This document shows positions 12,301-36,861 of a stretch of DNA of 64,000 bases, in pieces; position 1 is the first letter of the stretch; each line of letters begins with the position of its first letter. The stretch is from Leptasterias polaris (lineage: Eukaryota > Echinodermata > Asteroidea > Forcipulatida > Asteriidae), in contig JAZGTN010000069.1 of assembly GCA_037783415.1 (NCBI GenBank), forward strand, positions 1,240,001 through 1,304,000, read 5' to 3'. Under the pieces are notes generated by a model. The model searched no databases, had not been told where the DNA came from, and worked only from the letters and a program-made list of their open reading frames with translations. Made by a program: the position numbers and the translations under genes.

Positions 12301-15300
12301 GGGAAGAGGACAGGTCATATGATCATGGGAGGGACAGGACATGTCATAGGATCCAGAGGGGTAAGAGGACATGTCATAGGATCATGTGGGGGGTGGGGGT
12401 AGTAAGAGGCCAGGTCATAGGATCCAGGGGTGAGAGGACAGGTCATAGGATCCAGGGGGTGAGAGGACAGGTCATAGAATCATGGGGGGAAGAGGACAGG
12501 TCATAGGATCATGGGGGTAAGAGGACATGTCATTTTATCATTGGAGAGTAAGAGGACAGGTCATAGGATCCTGGGGGGGGGGGAAGAGGAAAGGTCATAG
12601 GATCCAGGGGGGGGGGGGGGTTAAGAGGACAGATCATAGGATCCAGGGGTAAGGGGACAGGTCATAGGATCCAGGGGAGAGGTAAGAGGACATGTATAAT
12701 AATTTTATCATGGGGGAGTAAGAGGACAGGTCATAGGATAGGGGGGTAAGAGGTCATAGGATCTAGGGGGGTAAGAGGTCATAGGATCTAGGGGGGAAGA
12801 GGACAGGTTGTATGATCATGGGGGCCGGGTAAGAGAACAGGTCATAGTATCCAGGGGTTGGGAAAGAGGACAGGTCAGAGGATCATCAAGGGGTAGGAGG
12901 ACAGGTCATAGGATCATAGGGGGTAAGACGACAAGTCTCAGGATCCAGGGGGTGGGGGTAAGAGGACTTGTAGATTCCAGAGGGGGTAAAAGGACAGGTC
13001 ATAGGATCAAGGGGGGTAAGAGGAAAGGTCATAGGATCCAGGGGGTAAGAGGACATGTCATAGGATCCAGAGGGGTAAGAGGACATGTCATATGATCATG
13101 TGGGGGTGGGGGTGGGGGTGGGGGTGGGGGTAGTAAGAGGCCAGGTCAGAGGATCCAGGGGTGAGAGGACAGGTCATAGGATCCAGGGGGTGAGAGGACA
13201 GGTCGTAGAATCATGGAGGGAAAGAGGACAGGTCATAGGATCATGGGGGGGGGGGGGGGGGGGTAAGAGGACATGTCATTTTATCATTGGAGAGTAAGAG
13301 GACAGGTCACAGGATCGGGGGGGGGGTAAGAGGACAGGTCATATGATCTAGGGGGAAGAGGACAGGTCATATGATCATGGGGGGACAGGACATGTCATAA
13401 GATCCAGAGGTGTAAGAGGACATGTCATAGGATCATGTGGGGGTGGGGGTGGTAAGAGGCCAGGTCATAGGATCCAGGGGCGAGAGGACAGGTCATAGGA
13501 TCCAGGGGGTGAGAGGACAGGTCATAGAATCATGGGGGGAAAGAGGACAGGTCATAGGATCATGGGGGGGGGGGGGGGTAAGAGGACATGTCATTTTATC
13601 ATTGGAGAGTAAGAGGACAGGTCATAGGATCAGGGGGGTGGTAAGAGGAAATGTCATGGGATCCAGGGGGTAAGAGGACAGGTCATAGGATAATAGGGGG
13701 TAAGACGACAAGTCTCAGGATCCAGGGGGGGGGGGGGTAAGAGGACTTGTAGATTCCAGAGGGGGTAGAAGGACAGGTCATAGGATCAAGGGGGGTAAGA
13801 GGAAAGGTCATAGGATCCAGGGGGTAAGAGGACAGGTCATAACATCCAGGGGGGGTAAGAGGACAGGTCATATGATCTAGGGGGAAGAGGACAGGTCATA
13901 TGATCATGGGGGGACGGGACATGTCATAGGATCCAGAGGGGTAAGAGGACATGTCATAGGATCATGTGGGGGTGGGGGTGGGGGTAGTAAGAGGCCAGGT
14001 CAGAGGATCCAGGGGTGAGAGGACAGGTCATAGGATCCAGGGGGTGAGAGGACAGGTCATAGAATCATGGGGGGAAAGGACAGGTTGTATGATCATGGGG
14101 GGCGGGTAAGAGAACAGGTCATAGTATCCAGGGGTTGGGAAAGAGGACAGGTCATAGGATCATAGGGGGTAAGACGACAAGTCTCAGGATCCAGTGGGGG
14201 GGGTAAGGTCATATGATCTAGGGGGAAGAGGACAGGTCATATGATCATGGGAGGGACAGGACATGTCATAGGATCCAGAGGGGTAAGAGGACATGTCATA
14301 GGATCATGTGGGGGGTGGGGGTAGTAAGAGGCCAGGTCATAGGATCCAGGGGTGAGAGGACAGGTCATAGGATCCAGGGGGTGAGAGGACAGGTCATAGA
14401 ATCATGGGGGGAAGAGGACAGGTCATAGGATCATGGGGGTAAGAGGACATGTCATTTTATCATTGGAGAGTAAGAGGACAGGTCATAGGATCCTGGGGGG
14501 GGGAAGAGGAAAGGTCATAGGATCCAGGGGGGGGGGGGTTAAGAGGACAGATCATAGGATCCAGGGGTAAGGGGACAGGTCATAGGATCCAGGGGAGAGG
14601 TAAGAGGACATGTATAATAATTTTATCATGGGGGAGTAAGAGGACAGGTCATAGGATAGGGGGGTAAGAGGTCATAGGATCTAGGGGGTAAGAGGACAGG
14701 TTGTATGATCATGGGGGCCGGGTAAGAGAACAGGTCATAGTATCCAGGGGTTGGGAAAGAGGACAGGTCAGAGGATCATCAAGGGGTAGGAGGACAGGTC
14801 ATAAGATCATAGGGGGTAAGACGACAAGTCTCAGGATCCAGGGGGTGGGGGTAAGAGGACTTGTAGATTCCAGAGGGGGTAAAAGGACAGGTCATAGGAT
14901 CAAGGGGGGTAAGAGGAAAGGTCATAGGATCCAGGGGGTAAGAGGACATGTCATAGGATCCAGAGGGGTAAGAGGACATGTCATATGATCATGTGGGGGT
15001 GGGGGTGGGGGTAGTAAGAGGCCAGGTCAGAGGATCCAGGGGTGAGAGGACAGGTCATAGGATCCAGGGGGTGAGAGGACAGGTCGTAGAATCATGGAGG
15101 GAAAGAGGACAGGTCATAGGATCATGGGGGGGGGGGGTAAGAGGACATGTCATTTTATCATTGGAGAGTAAGAGGACAGGTCACAGGATCGGGGGGGGGG
15201 GGGGTAAGAGGACAGGTCATATGATCTAGGGGGAAGAGGACAGGTCATATGATCATGGGGGGACAGGACATGTCATAAGATCCAGAGGTGTAAGAGGACA

Positions 15301-18247
15301 TGTCATAGGATCATGTGGGGGTGGGGGTGGTAAGAGGCCAGGTCATAGGATCCAGGGGTGAGAGGACAGGTCATAGGATCCAGGGGGTGAGAGGACAGGT
15401 CATAGAATCATGGGGGGAAAGAGGACAGGTCATAGGATCATGGGGGGGGGGGTAAGAGGACATGTCATTTTATCATTGGAGAGTAAGAGGACAGGTCATA
15501 GGATCAGGGGGGTGGTAAGAGGAAATGTCATGGGATCCAGGGGGTAAGAGGACAGGTCAGAGGATCATGGGGGGAAAGGACAGGTTGTATGATCATGGGG
15601 GGCGGGTAAGAGAACAGGTCATAGTATCCAGGGATTGGGAAAGAGGACAGGTCAGATGATCATAGGGGGTAAGACGACAAGTCTCAGGATCCAGGGGTGG
15701 GGGGGTAAGAGGACTTGTAGAATCCAGAGGGGGTAAAAGGACAGGTCATATGATCAAGGGGGTAATAGGAAAGGTCATAGGATCCAGGGGGTAAGAGGAC
15801 AGGTCATAGGATCCAGGGGGGGGGGGTAAGGTCATATGATCTAGGGGGAAGAGGACAGGTCATATGATCATGGGAGGGACAGGACATGTCATAGGATCCA
15901 GAGGGGTAAGAGGACATGTCATAGGATCATGTGGGGGGTGGGGGTAGTAAGAGGCCAGGTCAGAGGATCCAGGGGTGAGAGGACAGGTCATAGGATCCAG
16001 GGGGGTGAGAGGACAGGTCATAGAATCATGGGGGGAAGAGGACAGGTCATAGGATCATGGGGGTAAGAGGACATGTCATTTTATCATTGGAGAGTAAGAG
16101 GACAGGTCATAGGATCGGGGGGGGGGGGGGTAAGAGGACAGGTCATATGATCTAGGGGGAAGAGGACAGGTCATATGATCATGGGGGGACAGGACATGTC
16201 ATAGGATCCAGAGGTGTAAGAGGACATGTCATAGGATCATGTGGGGTGGGGGTGGGGGTGGTAAGAGGCCAGGTCAGAGGATCCAGGGGTGAGAGGACAG
16301 GTCATAGGATCCAGGGGGTGAGAGGACAGGTCATAGAATCCAGGGGGTAAGAGGACAGGTCAGAGGATCATGGGGGGAAAGGACAGGTTGTATGATCATG
16401 GGGGCCAGGTAAGAGAACAGGTCATAGTATCCAGGGGTTGGGAAAGAGGACAGGTCAGAGGATCATCAAGGGGTAGGAGGACAGGTCATAGGATCATAGG
16501 GGGTAAGACGACAAGTCTCAGGATCCAGGGGGGGGGGGGGGTAAGAGGACTTGTAGAATCCAGAGGGGTAAAAGGACAGGTCATAGGATCAAGGGGGTAA
16601 GAGGAAAGGTCATAGGATCATGGGGGTAAGAGGACATGTCATTTTATCATTGGAGAGTAAGAGGACAGGTCACAGGATCGGGGGGGGGGGGGAAGAGGAC
16701 AGGTCATATGATCATGGGGGGACAGGACATGTCATAAGATCCAGAGGTGTAAGAGGACATGTCATAGGATCATGTGGGTGTGGGGGTGGTAAGAGGCCAG
16801 GTCAGAGGATCCAGGGGTGAGAGGACAGGTCATAGGATCCAGGGGGTGAGAGGACAGGTCGTAGAATCATGGAGGGAAAGAGGACAGGTCATAGGATCAT
16901 GGGGGGGGGGGGGGGGGGTAAGAGGACATGTCATTTTATCATTGGAGAGTAAGAGGACAGGTCACAGGATCGGGGGGGGGGGGTAAGAGGACAGGTCATA
17001 TGATCTAGGGGGAAGAGGACAGGTCATAGGATCCAGGGGGTGAGAGGACAGGTCGTAGAATCATGGAGGGAAAGAGGACAGGTCATAGGATCAGGGGGTG
17101 GTAAGAGGAAAGGTCATGGGATCCAGGGGGTAAGAGTACAGGTCATAGGATCATAGGGGAGAGGACAGGTCATATGATTATGGTGGGTAAGAGAACAGGT
17201 CATAGTATCCAGGGGGTTGGGAAAGAGGGCAGGTCATAGGATCCAGGGGTGAGAGGTCATAGATCATAGGGGGTTAGGGGGGGTCATAGGATCATAGGAT
17301 CATAGGATCTGGGGGGGTATAAGAGGACAGGTCATATGATCCAGGGGTTAATGAGAGGACTGGTCATATCATGGGGGTAAGATGACAGTTCAAGCATCCG
17401 GGGGGGGGGGGGGGGGGGGGTAAGAGAACAGGTCATAGGATCTTGGGGGTAAGATAACAGTTCATAGGATCATAACGGGGGAGGGGGTAAGAGGACAAGT
17501 CATCAGATCCAGGGGGTTGATAGGACAGGTCATAGGATCCAGGGGGTGAGAGAACAGGTCATACACGTAGGATCATGGGGGGTATAAGAGGACAGAGAAC
17601 CAGGGGAGGGGGTAAGAGGACAGGTTATAGGATCAAGGGGGGGGGGGGGTAAGAGGAAGGTCATAGGATCCAGGGGGTTAGAGGACAGGTCATAGGACTA
17701 TGGGGAGGGGGTAAGAGGACAGGTCAAATGATCATCGGGGGTAAGAGGACAGGTCATAGGATCATAGGGGGTAACTCCAAGGGGGGGGGGGTAAGAGGAC
17801 TTGTATAATCCAGAGGGGTAAGAGGACAGGTCATAGGATCAAGGGGGGGGGGGGGTAAAAGAAAAGGTCATAGGATCCAGGGGGTAAGAGGACAGGTCAT
17901 AGGATCATTGGGGGTAAGAGGACATCTCAAAGGATCATGGAGGGGTAAGAGGACAGGTCATAGGATCATGGAGGGGTAAGAGGACAGGTCAAAGGATCAT
18001 GATGGGGTTAAGAGGACAGGAAATAGGATCCATGGGGGTAAGAGGACAGGTCATAATTATGATCATTGGGGTAAGATGACAGGTTATATGATCATGGGTG
18101 GTAAGAGGACATGTTATAGGATTCGGAGGGGGGTGTAAGAGGACACGTCATGGGATCATGGCGGGGGGTAAGAGGACAGGTCATAGGATCATAGGGGGGG
18201 GGGGTAAGAGGACAGTTCAATCATTGGGGGTGGGGGTAAGAGGACAA
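9316..18247 (+). repeat. G-rich minisatellite array, second part
   Basis: Continuation of the same array after the transposon. A marker block (GGACAGGTTGTATGATCATG) recurs at about 9830, 11648, 12804, 14696 and 16380, giving higher-order units of roughly 1.2-1.9 kb that share the same order of unit variants. Copies differ mainly in G-run length. From about 17100 to 18247 the units become irregular, as expected at an array edge, with a run of 21 G at 17400-17420. No gene. Confidence 0.96.
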
Positions 18248-20190
18248 ATGAAATAAAGATTGGATGAATGGAGGACTTGGTGTAAGTCGATTGACAAAGT
18301 ATGTTGCACTGTAGAAGGGTAACATGATCGGGGGTGATCCATAGAGACATCAAAGTGGGGTGCATGTTTTGGATTGTAAAGCTAATTCAGTACTAAACAC
18401 CTATACATTAATATGGACACCATATCCTGTGATTGAGTTGAGTTTGTTCTAAAAATATAAGATGTTGTAGCAGCTTTTGGTTTCTTTAAAAATAGGCGGT
18501 ATAATTAGGAGGTAGACCCAGGGATGGTGAAAATAAGGGGTATGTACAAAATGTATGGGGTGGACTGCAATGTTTATAAGAGCAAAACTGGGTGTTCAAT
18601 TTTGATCAAAGATAGTGAGGACAAAAGTTTTTGCATGTTATAAATTTTATATAGATCACCTTTTTAACTCACCAGAACTTCAAAAAAGTTAAGTTTTAAC
18701 TGATGAATCTTCATTCTAGGAATCTCTTTATAGGAAGTTTCTGCACAAGGACCAAGAATATTCTGTAGAAAAAGATGTATATAAAAAGCAATTTTTAGAA
18801 TTTTTTTAATCTTAATGCAGGCAGTTGCAGTGAGCACTGAGTGCACCTGTGGCTTCACTGAGTTCTTTACCCAATTTTATACAACCATCTAATTTGATTA
18901 AAACTTTCATACAGTGAGAAAATTTTGAAGTTTTCAAACAAAGAAGGACATTTCTAAATACATTGATTCATTAATCAGATCGGGCTTGGTCCAATTTCTG
19001 GCTAATCTGACCCCAAAAGTTTGATTTGTATTTGAAATATTGCTATTTTTATACATTTTGAGAAAGTCAAGAGCAGTCATTAAGGTACTGCATGCATAAA
19101 AATCTGCAAATATTAAGTAGTAAGTTAAAACCTAAAAATTAGTCTCAACATTGTCTCATGTCCAACGGCCATTAACAAACCATTTTGCATATTGTGCATT
19201 GTCCATGGCATAAAATGCAAAAGTTTTGTAAGCTTTTCGTTTTGAAACAGCTCAACATATGTCAAAATCCAATGTCCTATCAAAAGATAAATAAATAAAT
19301 AAATGCACATGTATGACCAGACTTGCATTACAGCATTATCACCAAATCATTTTTATGCCATATGCATGCACCACTATTCTCTGAACTAATTGAGATTCTA
19401 TGGAACGATTCTTTGGAATAGAATTGATGGTAACAAAATCAAGGTCATTTGCGGTTTGTTTTTGAAAACTTTTATGAAAACAAATTTGTTTTCACAAATT
19501 TATCAAGAATACAAATTTTCTTTGAATTTTTAACCTTCATGACTATGAGTTTAAAGCTATGATTCGCTTTGTTGTTTCATCCTAGTTTGTCAGGTCACTT
19601 TTGCTTTGTTTGTTAAATCTCATATAATTACTATTCTTTTGTTTTCGTTAAACACATCGTTGTTTTAAACTTCCTATAATTACTTGATGTATGTTTGCAT
19701 TAGAATTTAATGTTGAGTTGAATAAAAATTGAATTGGTTTACCCGGTTTGTTTGCTGCCAGGTACAATATCAAAAGTTGACAGTGTTTTTTGTAATGTTT
19801 GATTGTTTGGCAGCCATAAATCAATTTTTCACAAGAATTCCCCAAAGAAGAAAGTATCCATCACCCTCATCATCAGCTGATGGCGTAATGATAGTTGCTA
19901 TTTAAATCATGTGAATAACCCCTGTGTAGTGCGTATGGTCTGTTGGGGTGGATCAGAGTGCCAGAAAAGTGGGATGCGTGTTTGCGATTGATACAGTATG
20001 CCACCAGTGTGCCATTTTTGACAGCACAATTTGCAATCTGTATTCGCTTTCTTAAATTCTAAAGATTGCGCTCACATGTACATGTACAGTACATTGTGTG
20101 AATAAAACAATGCACGCGTTCCTGCAGGATTTGAAATCAAATTGCATGTTTTTTTTATTGGTCTTGAGCCAAATTGAGGTCCAACGTCCA
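18248..20190. other. Non-coding, no recognisable feature
   Basis: AT-rich unique-looking sequence next to the minisatellite edge. Only short ORFs of 60-70 codons without recognisable domains, and an ATAA simple repeat near 19285-19305. I see no gene, RNA gene or transposon end. Confidence 0.6.
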
Positions 20191-20575
20191 AGACCAAGAC
20201 AGTGAGGTCCGAGACCAAGACCAAGACCAGTCCCTGCCATGCCCCGCTAACCCCGCTACTGCCCGGCCGGGCGGGGCACTTGTTTTTTGTACATCCCCGG
20301 CTATACACTGGCCCCGGCATGCGGTGCATTTATAACAACCCCCGCACGATCCCAGCCCTGGCATGCGAGGCATTTATAACAACCCCCGTACGATCCCGGC
20401 CCCAGCATGCTGGGCATTTGTCACAACCCCTGGCCACACGATCCGCTATTGTCCCGGTAGGGCGGGGAAACAAATGGTACAACCTCGGCAAAGCTCCTGC
20501 TATTTTCCCGGTAGGGCGGGGAAACAAATGGTACAACCTCGGCAAAGACACCGCTATTTTCCCGGTAGTATGGTC
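20190..20575. repeat. GC-rich short tandem repeats (44-bp and 54-bp units)
   Basis: Begins with CCAAGACCAAGAC-type simple sequence (20190-20230). Next comes a 44-bp unit containing GCATTTATAACAACCCCCG, present about 2.6 times (roughly 20317-20430), and then a 54-bp unit containing CCCGGTAGGGCGGGGAAAC, present about 2.3 times (roughly 20448-20570). The ORFs on both strands here follow the repeat and are not credible genes. The patch is much more GC-rich than its surroundings. Confidence 0.8.
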
Positions 20576-21335
20576 AGATGGTTGTTGTATAGTTCAGTTG
20601 TATACACAATAATACACACCATCACTGTCACTGTCAGCAGTGACACAAATTGCTTGATCTAAATCTCTGGACTGTTGTGGACTCAAGTAGAGTGACTGTG
20701 AGTTTGTTTGTGGCACAACAAAGCAGAGACATTGAACTATTTTAAAAAGAAACTCAATCTTAGTAATTAAACTAGTGCCTGCAGTAAACACCACAAACAG
20801 CAACGACTACGTATAGTACAATACGTGTGTGACATTTCTATCTCCCGCAGACTCGTGTCAACATCAGACACTCCGTCTGTCTCTCTCCGCTGTGTGGAGA
20901 CGGGAGGGATGGCGGGTAAACTAAACAACAGTAAACACTATGGAAGCCAACACTATATAATGTATGTATAGTTCGTTATACATGATGTAACGACTAACTA
21001 ACTAGTAATATAGATAAGATCGGACTGCAGTCACGACAAAACTTGCTTCCATAACTTAACTGTTCTTTATACAATTTCAACAAATAGATAAACGCCAAAA
21101 GACCTATAAACCATTTCCATAAAGTACAAAGTAAAACCTGAACAGAAAAATGTGTACTTACCAGAGTTTTGTGATGAAAAAATTTCAATTTGAAGACCGA
21201 ACGTAGTAAGCAGACGACATAGGCACAGCTCAACGTTTATCATTTCCGGGTTTCCACTACGCATGTGCACCAAGTTGTGCAAAGGGAGGGCGCCCTATCT
21301 TCTTGGAGCAAACTAACTTCTATTTTGTTGTAAAG

Positions 21336-21723
21336 TTAAAGGTGCTGTATACGTTTGGTAATTGGAGCCTACTGTTTGTTTCAAACCTATATAATTGTAG
21401 ATATATACCACAAAACTAATTTGTAAAGAATTTCACTTCAAAAGGTGGTCGCGTTTTTGAGATATCACCGAAAAACTGGAGCGAATATTTCCACGCAGGA
21501 AGAATATTCCCCATCACTAGGAATACACAATCTGAGAAGCGTTACGGCCGTAACGATTACATTTTTGGGGGATAAAAAGTGATATATTTTTCCATAACTG
21601 CAGTACTTCGAAGGGAAAAGTTTCTCAAAATGCATCTATCCAAAGCTGCTGTACTTCTTACCAAGTAAGTTTTTATTGCCATTACTTTTCAGAGTCATTA
21701 CCAAACGTGTACTGACCCTTTAA
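21336..21723. mobile_element. TTAA-ended MITE
   Basis: Imperfect terminal inverted repeats of about 27 bp, TTAAAGGTGCTGTATACG at the left against the complement of the right end at 21697-21723, both bounded by TTAA. No coding capacity. TTAA termini are typical of piggyBac and Kolobok type elements. An internal stretch near 21445-21480 (GTCGCGTTTTTGAGATATC) recurs at 63955-63975, so a second copy begins at 63901. Confidence 0.8.
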
Positions 21724-22640
21724 TCTCTCTTTCTTTTCAAAACCATTAACTGTTTGTCATCATATAGGCCATTGCTCTTTATATTCAAATACTAACATTA
21801 TTGCCCACACTGTTCCCCTTGTCTGCTTTTGTTGAAATCTCCCACCCCCCCCCCCCCCTAAAACAATAAAACAAATAATAAAAAAATTAACCCAAACTCC
21901 CTTATTTTACTTCTAATTCTGTCAAAGGTTTAACTCCACACAAGCCCTTTATCCAGAGCAAATTCCTGATGTAATCAGACCAACATGGGCGAAAACATAG
22001 TATGGTGCCGTTTTAAATCAATTATTTTTAGGTCTGAAATTGCAGTCTGCAGGCAGGGAATCTGACCAAAATGTGATAATGGTCTTTTGCATGGAACTAT
22101 TTTTCATTGATCGTGTTTATGAAATGTGAACATAAAAACAATATTTTTTTAAACAACCCCAAACGGTGCTGCTTGTTGCATGGTGACTTCTATGTTGCAT
22201 AAAAGTCAAAGATGGCAATATTGTTTAAATTGCCCCAATGCAACAAAGAAACAAAATCTAACAAATAGTTCGTCTTTTAAAAAACGATCGAACATCTAGA
22301 CAGTGTAATTGTTTTTGTATGTGTGTAGGCCCAAGTCAATTACATTGTAATAAAAGCAATCTGGAATGCACACATTTTTACAATTCAAGTGAACCAATCA
22401 AGTTTCAGTTGTATCAATATTTATTCGTCAAAATCAAAATGGTAACTTATACATATTTTTGTGTTTGTTAAAGCTTGAAACATTGCAATAGTGAAATATA
22501 TTAAAAACAAAACAATCAACTTAACAACCCTAGTTAGGGTAGCTTGCAGACACCACAAATAGCCTGGCCAATACAGGGGGAGCTATAGGGTCTGTGTAGT
22601 AATAATATTAGGTCATAGGTTTGTGAGTTGGAATGCTAAT
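21724..22640. other. Non-coding, no recognisable feature
   Basis: AT-rich sequence with a C homopolymer near 21847-21858. No convincing ORF, splice-bounded exon or transposon terminus seen. Confidence 0.5.
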
Positions 22641-22730
22641 GGGCGGGGCTTAACGGCAATCAGCAACAACCAATCAAAAGAAGAGCTGGAGGGGCAAAAG
22701 AGCAAGGATATTCCATTGTTTATAAGGAAT
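22641..22730 (+). promoter_or_regulatory. Promoter-like cluster (GC box, CCAAT, TATA-like)
   Basis: GGGCGGGGC at 22641-22649, CCAAT at 22670-22674 and TTTATAAGG at about 22719-22727 in the usual order and spacing of a eukaryotic promoter. No credible gene follows on the plus strand, since the next 900 bases are a pyrimidine-rich degenerate repeat. It could be a relic promoter or chance. Confidence 0.25.
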
Positions 22731-23149
22731 AAGCCTGTCTAGTCCCTCGAAAAAATCGTATGGATTCTGAGAATTAAAAATTAGCAAACTTGAATAATAT
22801 TGAAAAAACATTTAAAATCTACGACTAGAGATGAGTGTTTCGCATTCGCAAAATTAAATGAAATGCAAAGTACCACTCAAACAATTCCACTTTGAGAGTA
22901 ATAAAAGAACATTATCATCCAACCATGTTTCCAAACACGTAGAGAAAATCCCCATAAACAAGCCACCCCACGGCCCACCCCCAATCACATCCAGGGTGCC
23001 ATCCATTGTTATTGAGATCAATAAATCCATCACCATCAGCCAAGTCCTATCCCCGTGCCTAGCAGAACCCCATCTTCATTCATTTTCTGCAAGTCTCAGT
23101 ATAACCGAATGGCTACCAGAACCCTAAAACTACCTGGCCAACTCCAAGC

Positions 23150-23720
23150 CTGACTCCTTTACAATCTAACCCCCTTTGCCTATAATTAACTTCCAGATAG
23201 CCAGTCTTCAGACCCTTACCCCAGATCAACAATTTGGCCCCAGTGACTGCCCTCCAGCCAACGAACCCATACCCAACACTGTGACTGTCAGTTCCCTTCA
23301 GCCATCAAACCATGGTCCCCTTGTTTCCACACCCCAACCCTCAGGTTGGCCCTACATATACAGTGACTGTCATCCAGCCAACCCATACCCACACTGTGCC
23401 TTGGCCCACCAGCCCAAGTGACCAGCCAGCCAGGACCCCACCAGTCCTTATCCAGCCTCAGTCTGCCAGCCCTCAAGTCAATATATCATCGTGACCAGTC
23501 ATTACCTATCCCAAGCCATGGCCCTATAGCAGCCCATCCCAGTGACTGTCATCAAGCTTTCTAGTCCCCTCAGCAGTCATACTCCAGTACCAGCCATCCA
23601 TCCCCTCAGCAGCCCAACCGTGACTGCCATCCCTCCAGCCCTCAGCAGCCCATCCCTAGTGACTGCCATTACAGCCCCTCACTCAACCCAGAGCCCCAAG
23701 GCTCCTTGTTGGTCAACCCG
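23150..23720. repeat. Degenerate C-rich tandem repeat
   Basis: Pyrimidine-rich on the plus strand, with a recurring AGTGACTGTCATCCAGCC-like motif near 23242, 23280, 23360, 23540, 23618 and 23659. The proline/serine-rich ORFs across it (for example 23542-23868) follow from this composition and match no family I know. Confidence 0.55.
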
Positions 23721-23864
23721 CAGATCAGCCAAAAATCCAAGGCTCGAGCCAGGGAAAACTTTTGGTGAAACATTTTCTAAGTCAGGCCATTCTTATTCAT
23801 CAGGTCAAAAATCGTATGATTTTCATGAAAGCTCAGTAGCAGAGCTAGACTTGTGGACAAGTTG

Positions 23865-24233
23865 TTAAAGGCACTGGACACCTTTGGTAATTGTCAAAGA
23901 CTAGTATTCTCACTTGTTAATTGGTGTATCCCAACATATTATGCGAAAATTTGGGCTGAATTGGTTATCGAAATTGCAAGAAAATAATGAAAGAAAAAAC
24001 ACCTTGTTGCACAAATTTGTGTGCTTTCAGATGCCAATAATAAAAGGCTTCGCTGAAGTCTTTTATTATTTGAGTGAGAAATTACCCTTTTCTCAAAAAC
24101 TATACGTAACTTCAGAGGGAGTCGTTTCTCACAATGTTTTATACTATCAACAGCTCTCCATTGCTCGTTACCAAGTAACTTTTTATGCTAAAAATTATTT
24201 TGAGTAATTACCAATAGTGTCCAGTGCCTTTAA
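23865..24233. mobile_element. TTAA-ended MITE, 369 bp
   Basis: Terminal inverted repeats of about 28 bp (TTAAAGGCACTGGACAC at 23865 and its complement at the right end) with only two or three mismatches, bounded by TTAA. A perfect-looking inner palindrome around 24037-24069 (AAAAGGCTTCGCTGAAGTC core) could form a hairpin. Same structural class as 21336-21723 and 51621-52650. Non-coding. Confidence 0.85.
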
Positions 24234-24420
24234 ATGTCTGTTGCGGTGATAGCGGAACGGCTCTCTCGCAATATCCCGCGAGAGGGCTGCTCTGCGCGAG
24301 ATAACTGCTCTCGATCGAAGAGTCGGCAGCCAGCAACTTCGCGCGAGAGCATTGATCTCGCGAGAGCCAACCACGAGCGACTCGACACACCGCGACAAAC
24401 ATTAACGACTTATCAACAAG
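24234..24420. promoter_or_regulatory. CG-rich patch with TCTCGCGAGA
   Basis: A local CpG-rich segment in AT-rich DNA with several CGCGAGAG/CTCTCGCG motifs, including the palindrome TCTCGCGAGA at 24356-24365, a motif known from bidirectional vertebrate core promoters. It lies about 500 bp upstream of the gene 1 start codon and just outside the duplicated block, so gene 2 lacks it. A regulatory role is inference. It could equally be repeat debris. Confidence 0.3.
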
Positions 24421-24884
24421 TCTACATTATTTTACCCACAAAATAATGAGATAAAAATAATATAAAAAGAGATAAATAAATAAGAAAGAAAAAATGGCTT
24501 TGCGTCACCGCCCGAATGAACTTCATTATGCGACTGTAAAAATTATTCGATCTCTCCCAGAGTGAAATAAGATAGAGGAGGGAAGAGAAGAACAAGGAAA
24601 ACAATTGATGGATTGCTTGTCTCATTTTCCCCCGTCTTCTTCCTTGCGGTGACCTTTTCCTGTACAAAAGAATGTCACTAGTCCCCCTCCCCAATTTATA
24701 AATTTTACGAGCAAGCTGAAAAGTGCACAGCGACTCGGTTCAGTGAATAACCCATTAGTTTGATTAATTCCACCTCTAGAATAGCTTTGTTAAATTTGTT
24801 GATACTGTTCAGACTCTGAATGAAACCATCATTTGAGGGCGCGTTACAATCTGGTATTGGTCGTTTTAACAGCAGCAGAACGCG

Positions 24885-36806
<11,922 letters not shown>

Positions 36807-36855
36807 TATTCTCGCTTTCTTAATTATGTTTGAATTATTATTTATAGTTGGTATG

Positions 36856-36861
36856 AATAAA
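36856..36861 (+). terminator. Gene 1 polyadenylation signal
   Basis: AATAAA 50 bp after the stop codon. A homologous signal follows gene 2. Confidence 0.7.

Noticed and set aside
208..16986. Dozens of ORFs of 60-109 codons on both strands in the G-rich array
   Set aside because: They repeat the same few phrases (GQVIGSRG, MTCPLTPLDPM), follow the 30-bp unit in either strand, and have no domain, start context or splice structure.
1..18247. CRISPR-like or telomeric array
   Set aside because: Units abut without unique spacers, the unit is not a telomere repeat, and the rest of the window is clearly animal DNA.
20072..20612. Overlapping ORFs on both strands of the GC-rich patch
   Set aside because: They follow 44-bp and 54-bp tandem units and have no recognisable domain.
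22858..23868. Proline/serine-rich ORFs behind a promoter-like cluster
   Set aside because: Separate frames over a C-rich degenerate repeat, with no consistent gene model or family.
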